Of a stretch of 64,000 nt of DNA, positions 44,123-52,579 are shown piece after piece. Made by a program: the position numbers and the translations under genes. Source of the DNA: Dactylosporangium vinaceum (GTDB lineage: Bacteria; Actinomycetota; Actinomycetes; Mycobacteriales; Micromonosporaceae); the NCBI RefSeq assembly GCF_019904175.1, contig NZ_CP061913.1, forward strand, positions 11,408,001 through 11,472,000, given 5' to 3'. The notes beneath the pieces were generated by a model. It did no database searches. It saw only the letters and a program-made list of their open reading frames with translations, and had not been told where the DNA came from. The stretch's first letter is position 1. Every line of letters starts with the position of its first letter.

Positions 44123-44575
44123 TCAAGCGGCGGCGAGTGCTTCGCCGGGTACGCGTCTGGGGAGTTGGGTGCGCCACCGGTTGACTGCCGCGGTAGCGGT
44201 TTGGGTGAACCAGCCGGTGAACCGTCCGGCGTTCGGCGGAGGAACGGCGGCTTGGCCGATGGCCCGGCCGGGGTGTGGGTTCGGGACCACCGTGGGCGGG
44301 GACGCGGTGGCCTGGGTGGTCTGCGGCAGGGCTGGCCGATGCGCTGCCGTGGGTCGCCGCGCGGCGCGCAGTGCTCGCTGCGCCTGGACTGCGGCGTCAC
44401 AGGGTCCACGTTGGCCGGCGCAGCGCAGGTTGGCGCAGTCGCCGTCCGGGCCGCGCTGGTGTTCGACGGCGACGTCGAACGCCAGCTGCCACAGCAGCAC
44501 GTCGGTGACGTCGTCCGGGACGGCCACGTTGGCGGACGGGCGGATGCGGGCTGCGATGGCGAGCATGGAGGGCAT
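44123..44575 (-). CDS. Hypothetical protein with two nearby cysteines
   Basis: This 150-residue protein has an ordered N-terminal 70 residues (IRPSANVAVPDDVTDVLLWQLAFDVAVEH) with CANLRCAGQRGPC, a possible metal site, and a Pro/Ala-rich tail. I recognise no family. It lies in the same orientation as its neighbours, with spacers of about 160-190 bases on both sides. An imperfect GC-rich inverted repeat (8-bp CGGCCGCG/CGCGGCCG arms) lies downstream near 44043-44078. Confidence 0.6.
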   Translation of the reverse strand: MPSMLAIAARIRPSANVAVPDDVTDVLLWQLAFDVAVEHQRGPDGDCANLRCAGQRGPCDAAVQAQRALRAARRPTAAHRPALPQTTQATASPPTVVPNPHPGRAIGQAAVPPPNAGRFTGWFTQTATAAVNRWRTQLPRRVPGEALAAA

Positions 44576-44738
44576 GGCGTCGACTCCCCGATGTTGGTCC
44601 GATGAGCTGGGCAGCCGTCCATCGCCGGTCGCTGGTGCCGGTACCGGCCGGGCGGCTATGCCGATCGACGCTCGACTTTCCCTCGCAGGTCAAGTCATCG
44701 CGGATGTGGTGGCTGTTCGGCGGCCGGCTTCCAGTGGC

Positions 44739-45107
44739 TCAGTCGGCGCTGTTCTCGGTCGTCGTGCTGGCCGGCTCGCCGGGTGGGGGCACTTCGACGA
44801 AGCCGAACAGGCGGGCGATCACCTGCAGCCGCCAGGTGGTGTAGCGGTCGGCGAAGCCGCGGCAAATCGCCGGCTGCACCTCGGGATGCTCGCCGTACGG
44901 GAGTGTCGCGTGGCAGATCACGTAGCTGCCTTCGGTGACCGCTTCGTCGACAATCTGCTTGAGCCGGCCGGGGGCGAGGTGCATGCGGTTGCCGGGATGG
45001 AAGATGCAGGTGCCGCACTGCCGGGCGAGCAGGCGGGACTTGCCGAGGACGGGGTCGCCGACGCTGAGCGGCGGCGGTCCGTCATCGGGTTCGGGCACGG
45101 ACGTCAT
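44739..45107 (-). CDS. Conserved actinobacterial mobile-element protein with CxxC site
   Basis: This 122-residue protein contains LARQCGTCIFHPGNRMHLAPGRLKQIV, then YVICHATLPYGEH and PAICRGFADRY. Four cysteines (QCGTC, ICH, ICR) with histidines suggest a zinc or Fe-S site. I recall similar proteins from actinobacterial phages and plasmids, without a known role. ATG 45107 is preceded by AGGAGT. The C-terminus is short and Pro/Glu-rich. Confidence 0.75.
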   Translation of the reverse strand: MTSVPEPDDGPPPLSVGDPVLGKSRLLARQCGTCIFHPGNRMHLAPGRLKQIVDEAVTEGSYVICHATLPYGEHPEVQPAICRGFADRYTTWRLQVIARLFGFVEVPPPGEPASTTTENSAD

Positions 45108-45136
45108 GATGACTCCTGGAGAGGTACCACACGGCA

Positions 45137-45171
45137 GCGCGGCCGTCCCGCTGGTGCGAGGACGGCCGCGC
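45137..45171. terminator. GC-rich intergenic hairpin
   Basis: GCGCGGCCGTCC and GGACGGCCGCGC form a perfect 12-bp stem with an 11-base loop between the HAD-like gene's stop and the start of the gene at 45107. Confidence 0.6.
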
Positions 45172-45183
45172 AAGCGGTGCGGA

Positions 45184-45777
45184 TCAGCTGGTGGCAGGGC
45201 GTCGCCGCCCGTCTGGACCGGGCAACCGGTGCAGCCACACGCGGACGGTGTCGATGTCCGAGCGGCGTAGGCCGGTACGCGGGTTGACCGGCACGAGCAG
45301 GGTCGGCGCGCCGCGGCGGGTGCGGTATTCGGCATGGTCGGGGTCCTTGCCGCCGAACGCGTCGTCGAGTACGGCGACCGGACGGTCGCCGACGGCTTGG
45401 TAGAGGTCGAACAGTTTGTGTTGGTGGCCCCAGCGGACGCCGGCGGCGGTGACGTCGATGACGGCGAGGTCGGTTGGCAGGCCGAGCCGTGCCGCGATCC
45501 AGGTGGCGGCGAGGTGCCGCCAGCTGGTGCACCAGACGAGTTCGGCTCCGGCGGTGACGAGTTCGGTCAGCCAGTTGCCGTGGTCGGGATGCAGCCACAC
45601 GGTGCCTTCGGTGTGCTGCCCGTCCGGGCCGGGGCCGGTGTAGTGGTGCGGCTGGTAGCCGGCGGCAGCCGCGACGGCGGGGACGTCCGGGTTGAGCACA
45701 CCGTCGACGTCGACGGCGACCACCGGCCGCAGCGCGGCCGGTGGTGCGATCGAGGCCGCGGCGGTCGCGGTGGTCAT
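45184..45777 (-). CDS. HAD-superfamily-like hydrolase
   Basis: This 197-residue protein has the HAD catalytic motif I as VVAVDVDGVLNPD (Asp nucleophile and acid about 21 and 23) and motif II in LVWCTSWRH. A later acidic pair, AVLDDAFGGKDPD, serves as motif III/IV. Small proteins of this kind from actinobacterial elements are predicted phosphatases with unknown substrate. The ATG overlaps the stop of the upstream gene by four bases (45774-45777), so the two are coupled. Confidence 0.85.
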   Translation of the reverse strand: MTTATAAASIAPPAALRPVVAVDVDGVLNPDVPAVAAAAGYQPHHYTGPGPDGQHTEGTVWLHPDHGNWLTELVTAGAELVWCTSWRHLAATWIAARLGLPTDLAVIDVTAAGVRWGHQHKLFDLYQAVGDRPVAVLDDAFGGKDPDHAEYRTRRGAPTLLVPVNPRTGLRRSDIDTVRVWLHRLPGPDGRRRPATS

Positions 45778-46388
45778 GGCAGCGTCGGCGTCGCGGGTGG
45801 GATCGGCTGGAGCGCGACGACGTGCTGTTCCACGGTCCCGCTGGTGGGCCGCCACCGCTCGGCCGTGTCGCGGTTGGGGAACGGGCCGATGACGGCGAGC
45901 CGGTCTCGTTCGCGGTCGATGAGCACAAGCGCGACGGCGCGGGCGCCGTCGCCGTCGTAGGCCGCGGCCGTGACGGGGTTCGGGGGCAGGTCGATCCAGG
46001 CGGTCTCGGGTAGATCGGCGCTGGCCGGGGCGTGCAGCGGCACGGTTCCGGTGGCCTGGAGCGCGGTGCCGGTGACGGCGAGGTGCGTGCCGTAGTCGGT
46101 GACGGCGGCGACGCCATCGGCCGGGCCGTGGACGGTGAGTTCGCCGGTGGTGGACAGCGCGAGCAGCACATGCGGGTCGCGGACTTCCAGGGAGTCGAGG
46201 ACGGCGACGGTGAACGTGTCGCCGGTGTGCAGGTCGACGAGGCTGACCATGACGGGCCGATCGTCGGGGCGGGTCCAGGTGACCACGTCGAAGTGGTCGG
46301 CGGCGACGGTGGTGAACCGCTGCCAGGCGTGGTTGTCGGTGTCGAACGGCGATCCAGCGTCGATGCTGGTGCCGGTGCCGTAGCGCAT
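45774..46388 (-). CDS. Hypothetical beta-rich protein coupled to the HAD gene
   Basis: This 204-residue protein begins MRYGTGTSIDAGSPFDTDNHAW and has alternating hydrophobic strands (VMVSLVDLHTGDTFTVAVL; AVALVLIDRERDRLAVIG). It may be related in style to the three YLLDP proteins further right, since it also contains a strand-turn of the type LIDRERDRLAVIG, but the similarity is weak. ATG 46388 follows AAGGAGC. Translational coupling with the HAD-like enzyme suggests a joint function. Confidence 0.65.
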   Translation of the reverse strand: MRYGTGTSIDAGSPFDTDNHAWQRFTTVAADHFDVVTWTRPDDRPVMVSLVDLHTGDTFTVAVLDSLEVRDPHVLLALSTTGELTVHGPADGVAAVTDYGTHLAVTGTALQATGTVPLHAPASADLPETAWIDLPPNPVTAAAYDGDGARAVALVLIDRERDRLAVIGPFPNRDTAERWRPTSGTVEQHVVALQPIPPATPTLP

Positions 46389-46404
46389 GAGTGGCTCCTT
46401 CGAT

Positions 46405-46454
46405 GCGTGCGTGCCGGTGGCCCCGGGTGAGCTCCGGGGCGGATGCATGCACGC
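46405..46454. terminator. Two-stage intergenic hairpin
   Basis: An outer arm GCGTGCGTGC pairs with GCATGCACGC (9 of 10). An inner arm GCCCCGG pairs with CCGGGGC. It sits just upstream of the gene at 46388. Confidence 0.55.
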
Positions 46455-46559
46455 TTGGCTGCGCGGTGAGGTCAAGTTGCCGGCACCGCACCGTCCCTGC
46501 CCGGTGCGCCTGTAGGGCGGGTTGCGTGCGTGGCGGTCGCGGTGCCGGGCACTTGTGGT

Positions 46560-47108
46560 TCAGCAGCTCGCCAGGCCGAAGAACAGCCATCCGTCGGGCC
46601 GGGTCTGGGCCTGCAGGTCGGCGGGGCTGCGGCGCACGGTGAGTTCGGCGACGCCGCCGGTGTAGCCGGGCCGTCGGCCGGCACGGTTGCGGGTGGCGGT
46701 GATCAGGTGCCCGGCGGTGACGGTCTCGCCGGGGGTGATCAGGCCGCGGGTACGGGCGATGCCGGTGATGCGGTCCAGTTCGGCTGGGTCGAGGAGATAG
46801 CTGGTGCCGCTGCCGGTGAGGTCGTCGACGCGGACGGTGCGGGTGGGCTGGCGGACGGGGATCGCGCCGGCCGGTCCCCACTTGTCGGCGATGCGCGGGT
46901 CGTCGTTCTCCATGAGCGTCCCGGCGAGTCGTTCCGCCTCGTCGAGATCGGTGATCGTGTAGGTGATGACGACGTAGGAGTCCTTCTCGGCGATGGTGCC
47001 GCTGTAGCCGCCGTGGCCGTGCTCGAACGCGGCGTCGCTGCGGGCGGTGTTGAACGCGGTGCTGGCGTCTTCGCCGTCGGCGTAGGTTTCAAAGGCCCAG
47101 GTGCCCAT
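46560..47108 (-). CDS. Hypothetical protein (DUF4259-like start)
   Basis: This 182-residue protein begins MGTWAFETYADGEDASTAFNTARSDAAF, which resembles the opening of DUF4259-type proteins (MGTWG...DNDDA). It continues with YVVITYTITDLDEAERLAGTLMEN and ends with GWLFFGLASC. Family assignment is tentative and function unknown. The start lies within the last 20 bases of the upstream gene. AGGAGA precedes ATG 47108. Confidence 0.65.
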   Translation of the reverse strand: MGTWAFETYADGEDASTAFNTARSDAAFEHGHGGYSGTIAEKDSYVVITYTITDLDEAERLAGTLMENDDPRIADKWGPAGAIPVRQPTRTVRVDDLTGSGTSYLLDPAELDRITGIARTRGLITPGETVTAGHLITATRNRAGRRPGYTGGVAELTVRRSPADLQAQTRPDGWLFFGLASC

Positions 47109-47880
47109 GCGGGTGTTCTCCTGTCGTCTCGGTCTGTTCAGCGGTGTGGGTGCTGGCGGCGGTCGGGCCGTCGCCGGGGTGCGCGGGCGTCGACGCCGGT
47201 ATGCGCGGGTCGGCGTCGGGGGTGGTGCAGGCGCGGATGAGCGCGGCAAGGAACCGGGCGGGGGTGCTGCCGGAGGCGGTGATGTGCCATGGCGGGCTGC
47301 CGTCGTGGCCGGTGCTGTGCAGCGTGAAGCTGCCGTCTACGGCGAGGTCGGCGTGGACGGTGTCGCCAGCGACGACGGCCTGGTAGCGGCGGGCGGCGCG
47401 GTGTTCGGTGAGTTCGGCGAGGAATTCGGCGTCGACGAGCGCGGCGAGCACCGCAGTGCGGCGGTCTGCCTGGCCGCCGCTGTGCCAGGTGATGTCGGCG
47501 GTGACGGGTGTGGTCATGCCGACGGCGTGGAGAGCCTCGCAGGCGTCGCTGACATCTGCGGCTGCCTCCTCGCGCTGCTCGCGCATCCGTCCGCGCAGTT
47601 GCAGCAGCGTGAGCAGCTGCAGCAGGTCTCCTTCGTGGTTGTCGATCGGGCCGTCGCCGATGACTTCGAGCAGGAACGACAGGGGCGCGTCGAGGAGGTG
47701 CCAGAGGTGGGTGGCGGCGGCGGAGCGGGCGGTGGCTTCGATGAGCGTGGTGACGAGGGAACCGAGCCTGGGATCGGTGGGGTCCAGGGCGTCGGGCCCG
47801 ATGTGCCAGCCGGCCGATGTGGTGTGGGCGTCGAGGTGGTGCTGCAGCGGGAATCGCAGCGGGTCGGTGTGTTCGGGCAT
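47089..47880 (-). CDS. Hypothetical protein, helical with C-terminal beta domain
   Basis: This 263-residue protein has a helical N-half (LGSLVTTLIEATARSAAATHLWHLL; LLTLLQLRGRMREQREEAA). A beta-type segment follows (VVAGDTVHADLAVDGSFTLHS; PPWHITASG), with a typical short-helix end FLAALIRACTTP. The tail of about 35 residues is Thr/Pro-rich. No family was recognised. It overlaps the next gene by 20 bases. Confidence 0.65.
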   Translation of the reverse strand: MPEHTDPLRFPLQHHLDAHTTSAGWHIGPDALDPTDPRLGSLVTTLIEATARSAAATHLWHLLDAPLSFLLEVIGDGPIDNHEGDLLQLLTLLQLRGRMREQREEAAADVSDACEALHAVGMTTPVTADITWHSGGQADRRTAVLAALVDAEFLAELTEHRAARRYQAVVAGDTVHADLAVDGSFTLHSTGHDGSPPWHITASGSTPARFLAALIRACTTPDADPRIPASTPAHPGDGPTAASTHTAEQTETTGEHPHGHLGL

Positions 47881-47909
47881 GCGTGTGCTCCAGGTTCTGG
47901 AGTCGGGCG

Positions 47910-47947
47910 CGCAGCGCTGCCCCGGCCGCAGCCGGGGCAGCGCTGCG
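47910..47947. terminator. Strong 17-bp intergenic hairpin
   Basis: GCAGCGCTGCCCCGGC-CGCA-GCCGGGGCAGCGCTGC is a perfect 16-bp stem, extended by one C-G pair. It is the most stable hairpin seen in the window. It stands 30 bases upstream of the ATG at 47880. Confidence 0.7.
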
Positions 47948-48066
47948 GCGCAGATCAACAGTGGTGGTTGTTCAGGTCACCGGTGCCGGCTCGTGTCCTC
48001 ACGGATCGCTGACCCAGCCGGCTCTGGCCGATGGGGTTCGTGGACGGGGCCGGGTTCCGGGCGGTG

Positions 48067-48516
48067 TCAGCGCCTGGTTGCGTGGATGAGGAAGCAGTCC
48101 GGTGCGGCTGGGTTGTCGTGGCGGTAGTCGCCGAGCCGGGTGTCGTAGTGGGCGGGTTGGCCGCAGTCGGTGCAGCGCATCGGCGCCGGAGTGTCCAGGT
48201 CGGTGCCGTCGTCGGCCTGGGTGGTGGTGTGGTCGTGGCCCGGGAAGCGGCAGGTGCCGTGCGTGCACCAGGGGCGGCCGGGTGCGCGCAGCGCGGCGGT
48301 GACGGCGTCCTGGACGGCGACGGTGAGCTCGATGGTGGCTTCGGTGCCGTCGTACGGGACGCCGGCGTCGATGAGGAAGTCGTTGGCGTCGCAGTGGTCG
48401 TGCAGGTCGGTGAAGGACCGCACGGTGGCGGGCAGGATGCCTTCGGCGATGCTGTCGTCGACGGCGGTGAGGATCTGTCCCGCCCAGCCCGCGATCCGTG
48501 GATCGGTTGCTGACAT
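48067..48516 (-). CDS. Hypothetical protein with paired zinc-type cysteines
   Basis: This 149-residue protein has a helical N-half (IAGWAGQILTAVDDSIAEGILPATVRSFTDLHDHCDAN). The C-terminal half has WCTHGTCRFPGHDH and MRCTDCGQPAHYD. The CxxC/CxxxxC and histidine clusters suggest zinc binding. ATG 48516 follows GACAGGAG. It is 32 bases downstream of the VWA protein stop and may be translated with it. Confidence 0.7.
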   Translation of the reverse strand: MSATDPRIAGWAGQILTAVDDSIAEGILPATVRSFTDLHDHCDANDFLIDAGVPYDGTEATIELTVAVQDAVTAALRAPGRPWCTHGTCRFPGHDHTTTQADDGTDLDTPAPMRCTDCGQPAHYDTRLGDYRHDNPAAPDCFLIHATRR

Positions 48517-48548
48517 TGGGGTTGCTGCTCCTGTCGTCTGGGTCGCTG

Positions 48549-50147
48549 TTACGCCGTGGTGAGGGCGGTGACGGCGGCGTCGGCGATGACGTTGATCGCC
48601 GTGACCGGGTTGGTGACGGCGACGGTCGTGGTGTGGGTGTAGGTGTGGCAGCCGTCGCTGTCGTTGGGGTGCAGCCACAGCACCGCGCATCCGCTGCGGT
48701 GCAGGGTGGTGATGAGGCGTTGCGCGGGCTCGGTGCCCTGGACGAACCGGCCGTCGGAGACCACGGCGAGCATCCGCACGGTGCTGCGGTGGCGCAGGCT
48801 GAGCAGCTGGTCGGCGAGTTTGACCGCCTCGGTGAACCGTTCGTAGCCGTCGTCGGCCTGCATCTGCTGGACCTGGGCGGGCTTGTGGTGTGGCGGGACG
48901 AGCAGCGTCACCGCTTCGCCGAAGGCGAGGGTGGTGACGGTGGCGTCGGTGCGTCGGGCAGCGTTGGCGAGGATCCACGCCGCCGAGGACATCGGCTCGG
49001 CGAATGCCCACATCGAGGCGGACACGTCGACGAGGACGGCGAGGTGCAGCTTCGGTTTGTGCGGTGGCAGGGTGGCCCGTTGCTGCCACGGCTGGGCGGT
49101 GGGCAGCTGCCCGGCGGCGCGTTGGGCGTCGGCGGTGATCGCGGCGCGGGCCCGCAGCCGCCCGGGCGGGATCGCCGACGGGCGGGTGCCCGGTTCGACG
49201 CTGCTGGTCCGCGCCGTGCGGAGCCGGGCGGCGAGCGCGTTGGCCGCCTGCCGTTCCTCGGTGGTCGGGTCCCGCAGCGTCCATGAGGCCGGGGCGCCGT
49301 GACGTTCGGCGATGCGCTGCTCGGTGTAGGCGGCCGGGGTGAGCCCGGCCGCTGCGGCGAGGATCCCGCCGATCGCGGCGGCGAGTGCCCCGGCGAATGC
49401 ACCGTCGTCCGCGACCGGGGTCGCCGGCTGGGCGGCGGGGTCGATGCCGAGCAGCCGGCACCATCGCCACGCCAGCTCGATCATCGTTTCGGCGTCGGTG
49501 TCGGCGACGGCGTGGGCTTCCCGCCAGATCTCGCGCAGCTGCGCCAGCCGTGTGCGGCCGAGGATGCCGGTGACCGCAGCGCGGACGGCTTTGACGTCCT
49601 TGGCGGTGAGGATGCGCGCATCGACGCGGGCCAGCAGCAGCCCGGCGGCGTAGGCGGCGTGCCAGGGGTCGTCGACCGGGGCGTCGTCCTCGTTGACCAG
49701 GACGTTGACCATGTGCCGCAGCCAGCGCCGGTCGCCGCGGCGGCGGGCGCGTTGGCGCCCTTCGGCCCTCGACTCCTCGAGCACCATGGCGATGTCGGCG
49801 ACGACGGGCGGGGTGCCGGGCGGCGCCGTCCAGAGGCTGTGGGCGGCGTGGCCGGCTTCGTGGACGAGGGCGCCGTAGCCGGTGGGGACGAGCTTCTTGT
49901 GTGCGGCGCGGCGCGGGTTGGCGATGTCGGGGGCGCCGATGTGGGCGGCGTCGACCTCGATCCGGCGGAAGTGCGGGTAGAAGCAGGCCGGTGCGCCGCC
50001 GCCGGCGCCGGGGGCGACGACGACGGTCAGGTCGGTCCGACCGGTCAGTTTCACGGCTTCACGGGTCCATGCCTGGTCCCACTCGGCCCAATCCGGGTGA
50101 GTCTCGGCGAGTCCGGCTGGGCGCACATGGCTGCTGGGATGTGGCAC
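48549..50147 (-). CDS. VWA-domain protein with N-terminal HExxH metallopeptidase-like domain
   Basis: This 532-residue protein starts at GTG 50147 with GAAGGAGG upstream. The N-half resembles the putative metallopeptidase part of DUF2201 proteins: YGALVHEAGHAAHSLW has H96-E97-x-x-H100, and VLEESRAEGRQR could supply a third ligand. The C-half is a VWA-like domain with a MIDAS motif LVDVSASM (about 371-377) and VVSDGRFVQG. VWA proteins of this type work with a MoxR AAA+ ATPase to remodel or activate client proteins, and the MoxR gene is 47 bases upstream. The client is unknown; nearby genes of the cluster are candidates. Confidence 0.88.
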   Translation of the reverse strand: MPHPSSHVRPAGLAETHPDWAEWDQAWTREAVKLTGRTDLTVVVAPGAGGGAPACFYPHFRRIEVDAAHIGAPDIANPRRAAHKKLVPTGYGALVHEAGHAAHSLWTAPPGTPPVVADIAMVLEESRAEGRQRARRRGDRRWLRHMVNVLVNEDDAPVDDPWHAAYAAGLLLARVDARILTAKDVKAVRAAVTGILGRTRLAQLREIWREAHAVADTDAETMIELAWRWCRLLGIDPAAQPATPVADDGAFAGALAAAIGGILAAAAGLTPAAYTEQRIAERHGAPASWTLRDPTTEERQAANALAARLRTARTSSVEPGTRPSAIPPGRLRARAAITADAQRAAGQLPTAQPWQQRATLPPHKPKLHLAVLVDVSASMWAFAEPMSSAAWILANAARRTDATVTTLAFGEAVTLLVPPHHKPAQVQQMQADDGYERFTEAVKLADQLLSLRHRSTVRMLAVVSDGRFVQGTEPAQRLITTLHRSGCAVLWLHPNDSDGCHTYTHTTTVAVTNPVTAINVIADAAVTALTTA

Positions 50148-50194
50148 TGTGGTTCCTCCTTCGATGCTGGTGTTGGTGGTCTCGTTGGTTCGCC

Positions 50195-51385
50195 TCAGCG
50201 CTGTTTGCCGAGGGTCAGTGGCGCGACCGGGGTGCCGAACGCGGCGGTCAGGGCGGCGATGACGGCGGGACGGTCGTCGAGCGGGGCGCGGCCGGCGAGG
50301 TTGGCCACGGCGGTGGGCAGGCCGAGGGTCTTGCGGACGCGGGTGAAGCCGAGCAGCTCGCGCAGTTGCGGCGCCCAGGTGACCTTCCCGGCCTCGGCGT
50401 CGGCGTTGAGGGCGACAGCGGCGATGATCGCCGCAGCGGGGACGCCGAGGTGCTTGGCGAGGTCCCAGTCGGTGGTGACTTCGATGTGCACGTCGAAGCG
50501 GCTCGCGAGGGCCTCGGTGAGGACGGCGCCGTGGACGCCGGGGTTATGCCCGGCGATGACGTAGAACCCGTCGACGGCTTCGGCGCGTTCGTTGCGGTAG
50601 CCGGGGATGTGGATGACGCGGCGGCCGTCCATCGCCGGGTACAGCACGGCGAGGACCTTGGGCGGGATGAGGGTGGCGTCGTCGATGAGCAGCGCCCGGC
50701 CTTGGCGCATCGCCTGCACGAGCGGGCCGTAGACGAACTCGTACCCGCCGTCGGGCAGCGGGATGAAGTTGCCGAGGAAGTCCTCCACGACGGTGTCGCC
50801 GGTGCCGGTGATGGTGAGCAGGTCCGAGAAGGCGGCCTCGACCATGGCTGTCTTGCCGGTGCCGGGCGGTCCGTACAGCAGCACCGGGATCCGCTTGTCC
50901 CGCAGCCGGCGCAGCACGTCCACGTCGGTGGCGCCGGCCAGTTTGCGGGGGAAGTACTGCTCGCCGTTGGGGCGGGTGACCGGCCCGCGCCGCCCGGACC
51001 GGCCTGCCCCGCTTCCGCCGCCGGTGGCGACGCGGGGCGCGGAGGGCGGCATGGTACCGGCGGCGTCGATGCCGGCCTGGGTGATCCGGAACCGGTGCGG
51101 ACCGGTCTCGTGGGTGGCGTGGCCGGCAGCGGTCATCTTTTTGAGCACCTCGGACACCGCGCCGGACGACGGGACACCGAGGGCGTTCTTGATCGCGCCC
51201 GGTTGGTGGAACTCGTCGGGGTGCTCGACCAGGTACATGGCGACCAGGGGGTACAGGTAGCCGGGCCGGCTTCCTGTCGGCTCGGAGCTCGGGTCGGCCG
51301 CGGGAGCTGCGGCGGGCTCGGCAGCGTCGGCGGCCGGTGCCGTTGGTGGTTCCGGCGTGGCCGGGCTCGGGGTTGGTGTGGTCAT
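50195..51385 (-). CDS. MoxR/CbbQ-like AAA+ ATPase with N-terminal winged-helix segment
   Basis: This 396-residue protein has an Ala/Pro-rich leader and a winged-helix-like segment at about 43-110 (LVAMYLVEHPDEFHQPGAIKNALG). The AAA+ core carries Walker A YGPPGTGKT (171-179), Walker B ALLIDDAT (231-238) and a sensor stretch FYVIAGHNPG. The next gene encodes a VWA protein, the classic MoxR partner. The pair forms a chaperone-like machine in other systems. The N-terminal DNA-binding-like segment is unusual for MoxR and could tether it to DNA or to a partner. Confidence 0.9.
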   Translation of the reverse strand: MTTPTPSPATPEPPTAPAADAAEPAAAPAADPSSEPTGSRPGYLYPLVAMYLVEHPDEFHQPGAIKNALGVPSSGAVSEVLKKMTAAGHATHETGPHRFRITQAGIDAAGTMPPSAPRVATGGGSGAGRSGRRGPVTRPNGEQYFPRKLAGATDVDVLRRLRDKRIPVLLYGPPGTGKTAMVEAAFSDLLTITGTGDTVVEDFLGNFIPLPDGGYEFVYGPLVQAMRQGRALLIDDATLIPPKVLAVLYPAMDGRRVIHIPGYRNERAEAVDGFYVIAGHNPGVHGAVLTEALASRFDVHIEVTTDWDLAKHLGVPAAAIIAAVALNADAEAGKVTWAPQLRELLGFTRVRKTLGLPTAVANLAGRAPLDDRPAVIAALTAAFGTPVAPLTLGKQR

Positions 51386-51690
51386 GGCGTGCCTCGATTC
51401 GCAGGAGAAGGAGGCCCGCGCACCCGTCTCCGGATGCGCGGGCGGATGGATCCGCGCAGCGGAGACGGGTGTGGTGTTCGCCGTGCCGTCCTTGGCCGGG
51501 TTGGCTTGGAGCGGACGGCGGGTGACCACACCCGGTGGTGCGTGCAACAGCGGGGGCTCGGCCTGCCCCGCAGGTCCAGGCCGCTCGTGCGGTTCGGCGC
51601 CGTCGGGTTGCCCCTCGCTGCTGGCGGTTGCCCACCTCACGCGGGGTGCGGCAGGCGGTGGATCAGCAGGTCCGGGTCGGCGGACACGGG
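51386..51690. repeat. Spacer with a two-stage inverted repeat (51421-51471)
   Basis: CACCCGTCTCC pairs with GGAGACGGGTG (11 bp). Within the 29-base loop GCGCGG pairs with CCGCGC. It lies 36 bases upstream of the MoxR start. The rest of the 305-base spacer holds no gene that I can support. Confidence 0.6.
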
Positions 51691-52026
51691 CTAGTGGCGC
51701 AGGTGCACCTCGATGGAGGGGCGGCGGGAGACGGTGACGGTCAGGCCGAAGGCGCTGCCGTCGGACATCTCCAACCAGATGCCGCGGTCGAGGGTCAGCA
51801 CACCGGCGTCGGGGTAGGTACGCGCGGTGACGGTCACCGGCTCGCCGGTGTCGTCGACCAGCACGGGCAGGTCGGCGTCGACGCAGAGCTGCTCGAGCGT
51901 GTCGTCGCTGAGCAGCCGGCTCACGAGCGCCTCAATGAGCTGCTCGTAGCTGAGTTCGTCGCCGGTGTTGGGGTCGATGGAGTCGCAGGTGTCGGCGTCA
52001 TCGCGCCGGTCGTGGTGGTGCCGCAT
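51691..52026 (-). CDS. Small acidic hypothetical protein
   Basis: This 111-residue protein begins MRHHHDRRDDADTCDSIDPNTG and continues with LIEALVSRLLSDDTLEQLCVDADLPVLVDDTGEPVTV, ending in two strands (AFGLTVTVSRRPSIEVHLRH). No family was recognised. AAGGGA precedes ATG 52026. It lies between the MoxR gene and the pair at 52142-53688. Confidence 0.65.
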   Translation of the reverse strand: MRHHHDRRDDADTCDSIDPNTGDELSYEQLIEALVSRLLSDDTLEQLCVDADLPVLVDDTGEPVTVTARTYPDAGVLTLDRGIWLEMSDGSAFGLTVTVSRRPSIEVHLRH

Positions 52027-52141
52027 GGCACGTTTCCCTTCAAGTTCTGGTCGTGGTCGTGGTTCGGGTGGTGGCGCCACGCGGCCGTCGCCTCGCCCAA
52101 GCCCCAGCTGGGCGCCGGCGCGCGGCGCGGCCGGTGACGGT

Positions 52142-52579
52142 TCAATGGGTCGGGTCGACCCAGAGGTGGACTCCGGCAGGACAGGTGCGGTCGTGCACGG
52201 CGAGGAGGGTGTCGGTGACCGGGTCGGTGAGCCGGGTCAGGCGCAGGGCCAGCCATACCGCGGTGGGCCCGTCGCCGCCGACGACGGTGGTGAACGTGTC
52301 CGGATGCGCGGCGCGGAGGGTGTCGAACGCTGTCCGCTCGGCCGTGGTCTGCCAGGGCCTCGTGGCGTCCCAGCGGGTGAAGTGACCGAGGTCGAGGTAC
52401 CGGGCCCCGTACACCGACAGGACCCCGCCGGAGAACTGCGGGCCGAACGCCACCAGCGGCAGATCCGGGATGTCGCTGCGCTGCTGGCGCACGGTCAGCG
52501 GGATCCGCCCGTCGAGGCGCCACCAGCCGTCGGGCATCCAGTCCCGGCCCTCGTCGAGGGTGTAGTCGTCGTCGATCAC
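52142..52579 (-). CDS. Hypothetical protein coupled to the gene at 52576
   Basis: This 145-residue protein starts at GTG 52579 in a GTGA overlap with the preceding stop. It contains GWWRLDGRIPLTVRQQRSD and FTTVVGGDGPTAVWLALRLTRLTDPVTDTLLAV. No recognisable motif is present. The frame further upstream runs antisense-like through the next gene and is rejected. The overlap suggests it works with the larger cysteine-containing protein encoded before it. Confidence 0.65.
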   Translation of the reverse strand: MIDDDYTLDEGRDWMPDGWWRLDGRIPLTVRQQRSDIPDLPLVAFGPQFSGGVLSVYGARYLDLGHFTRWDATRPWQTTAERTAFDTLRAAHPDTFTTVVGGDGPTAVWLALRLTRLTDPVTDTLLAVHDRTCPAGVHLWVDPTH

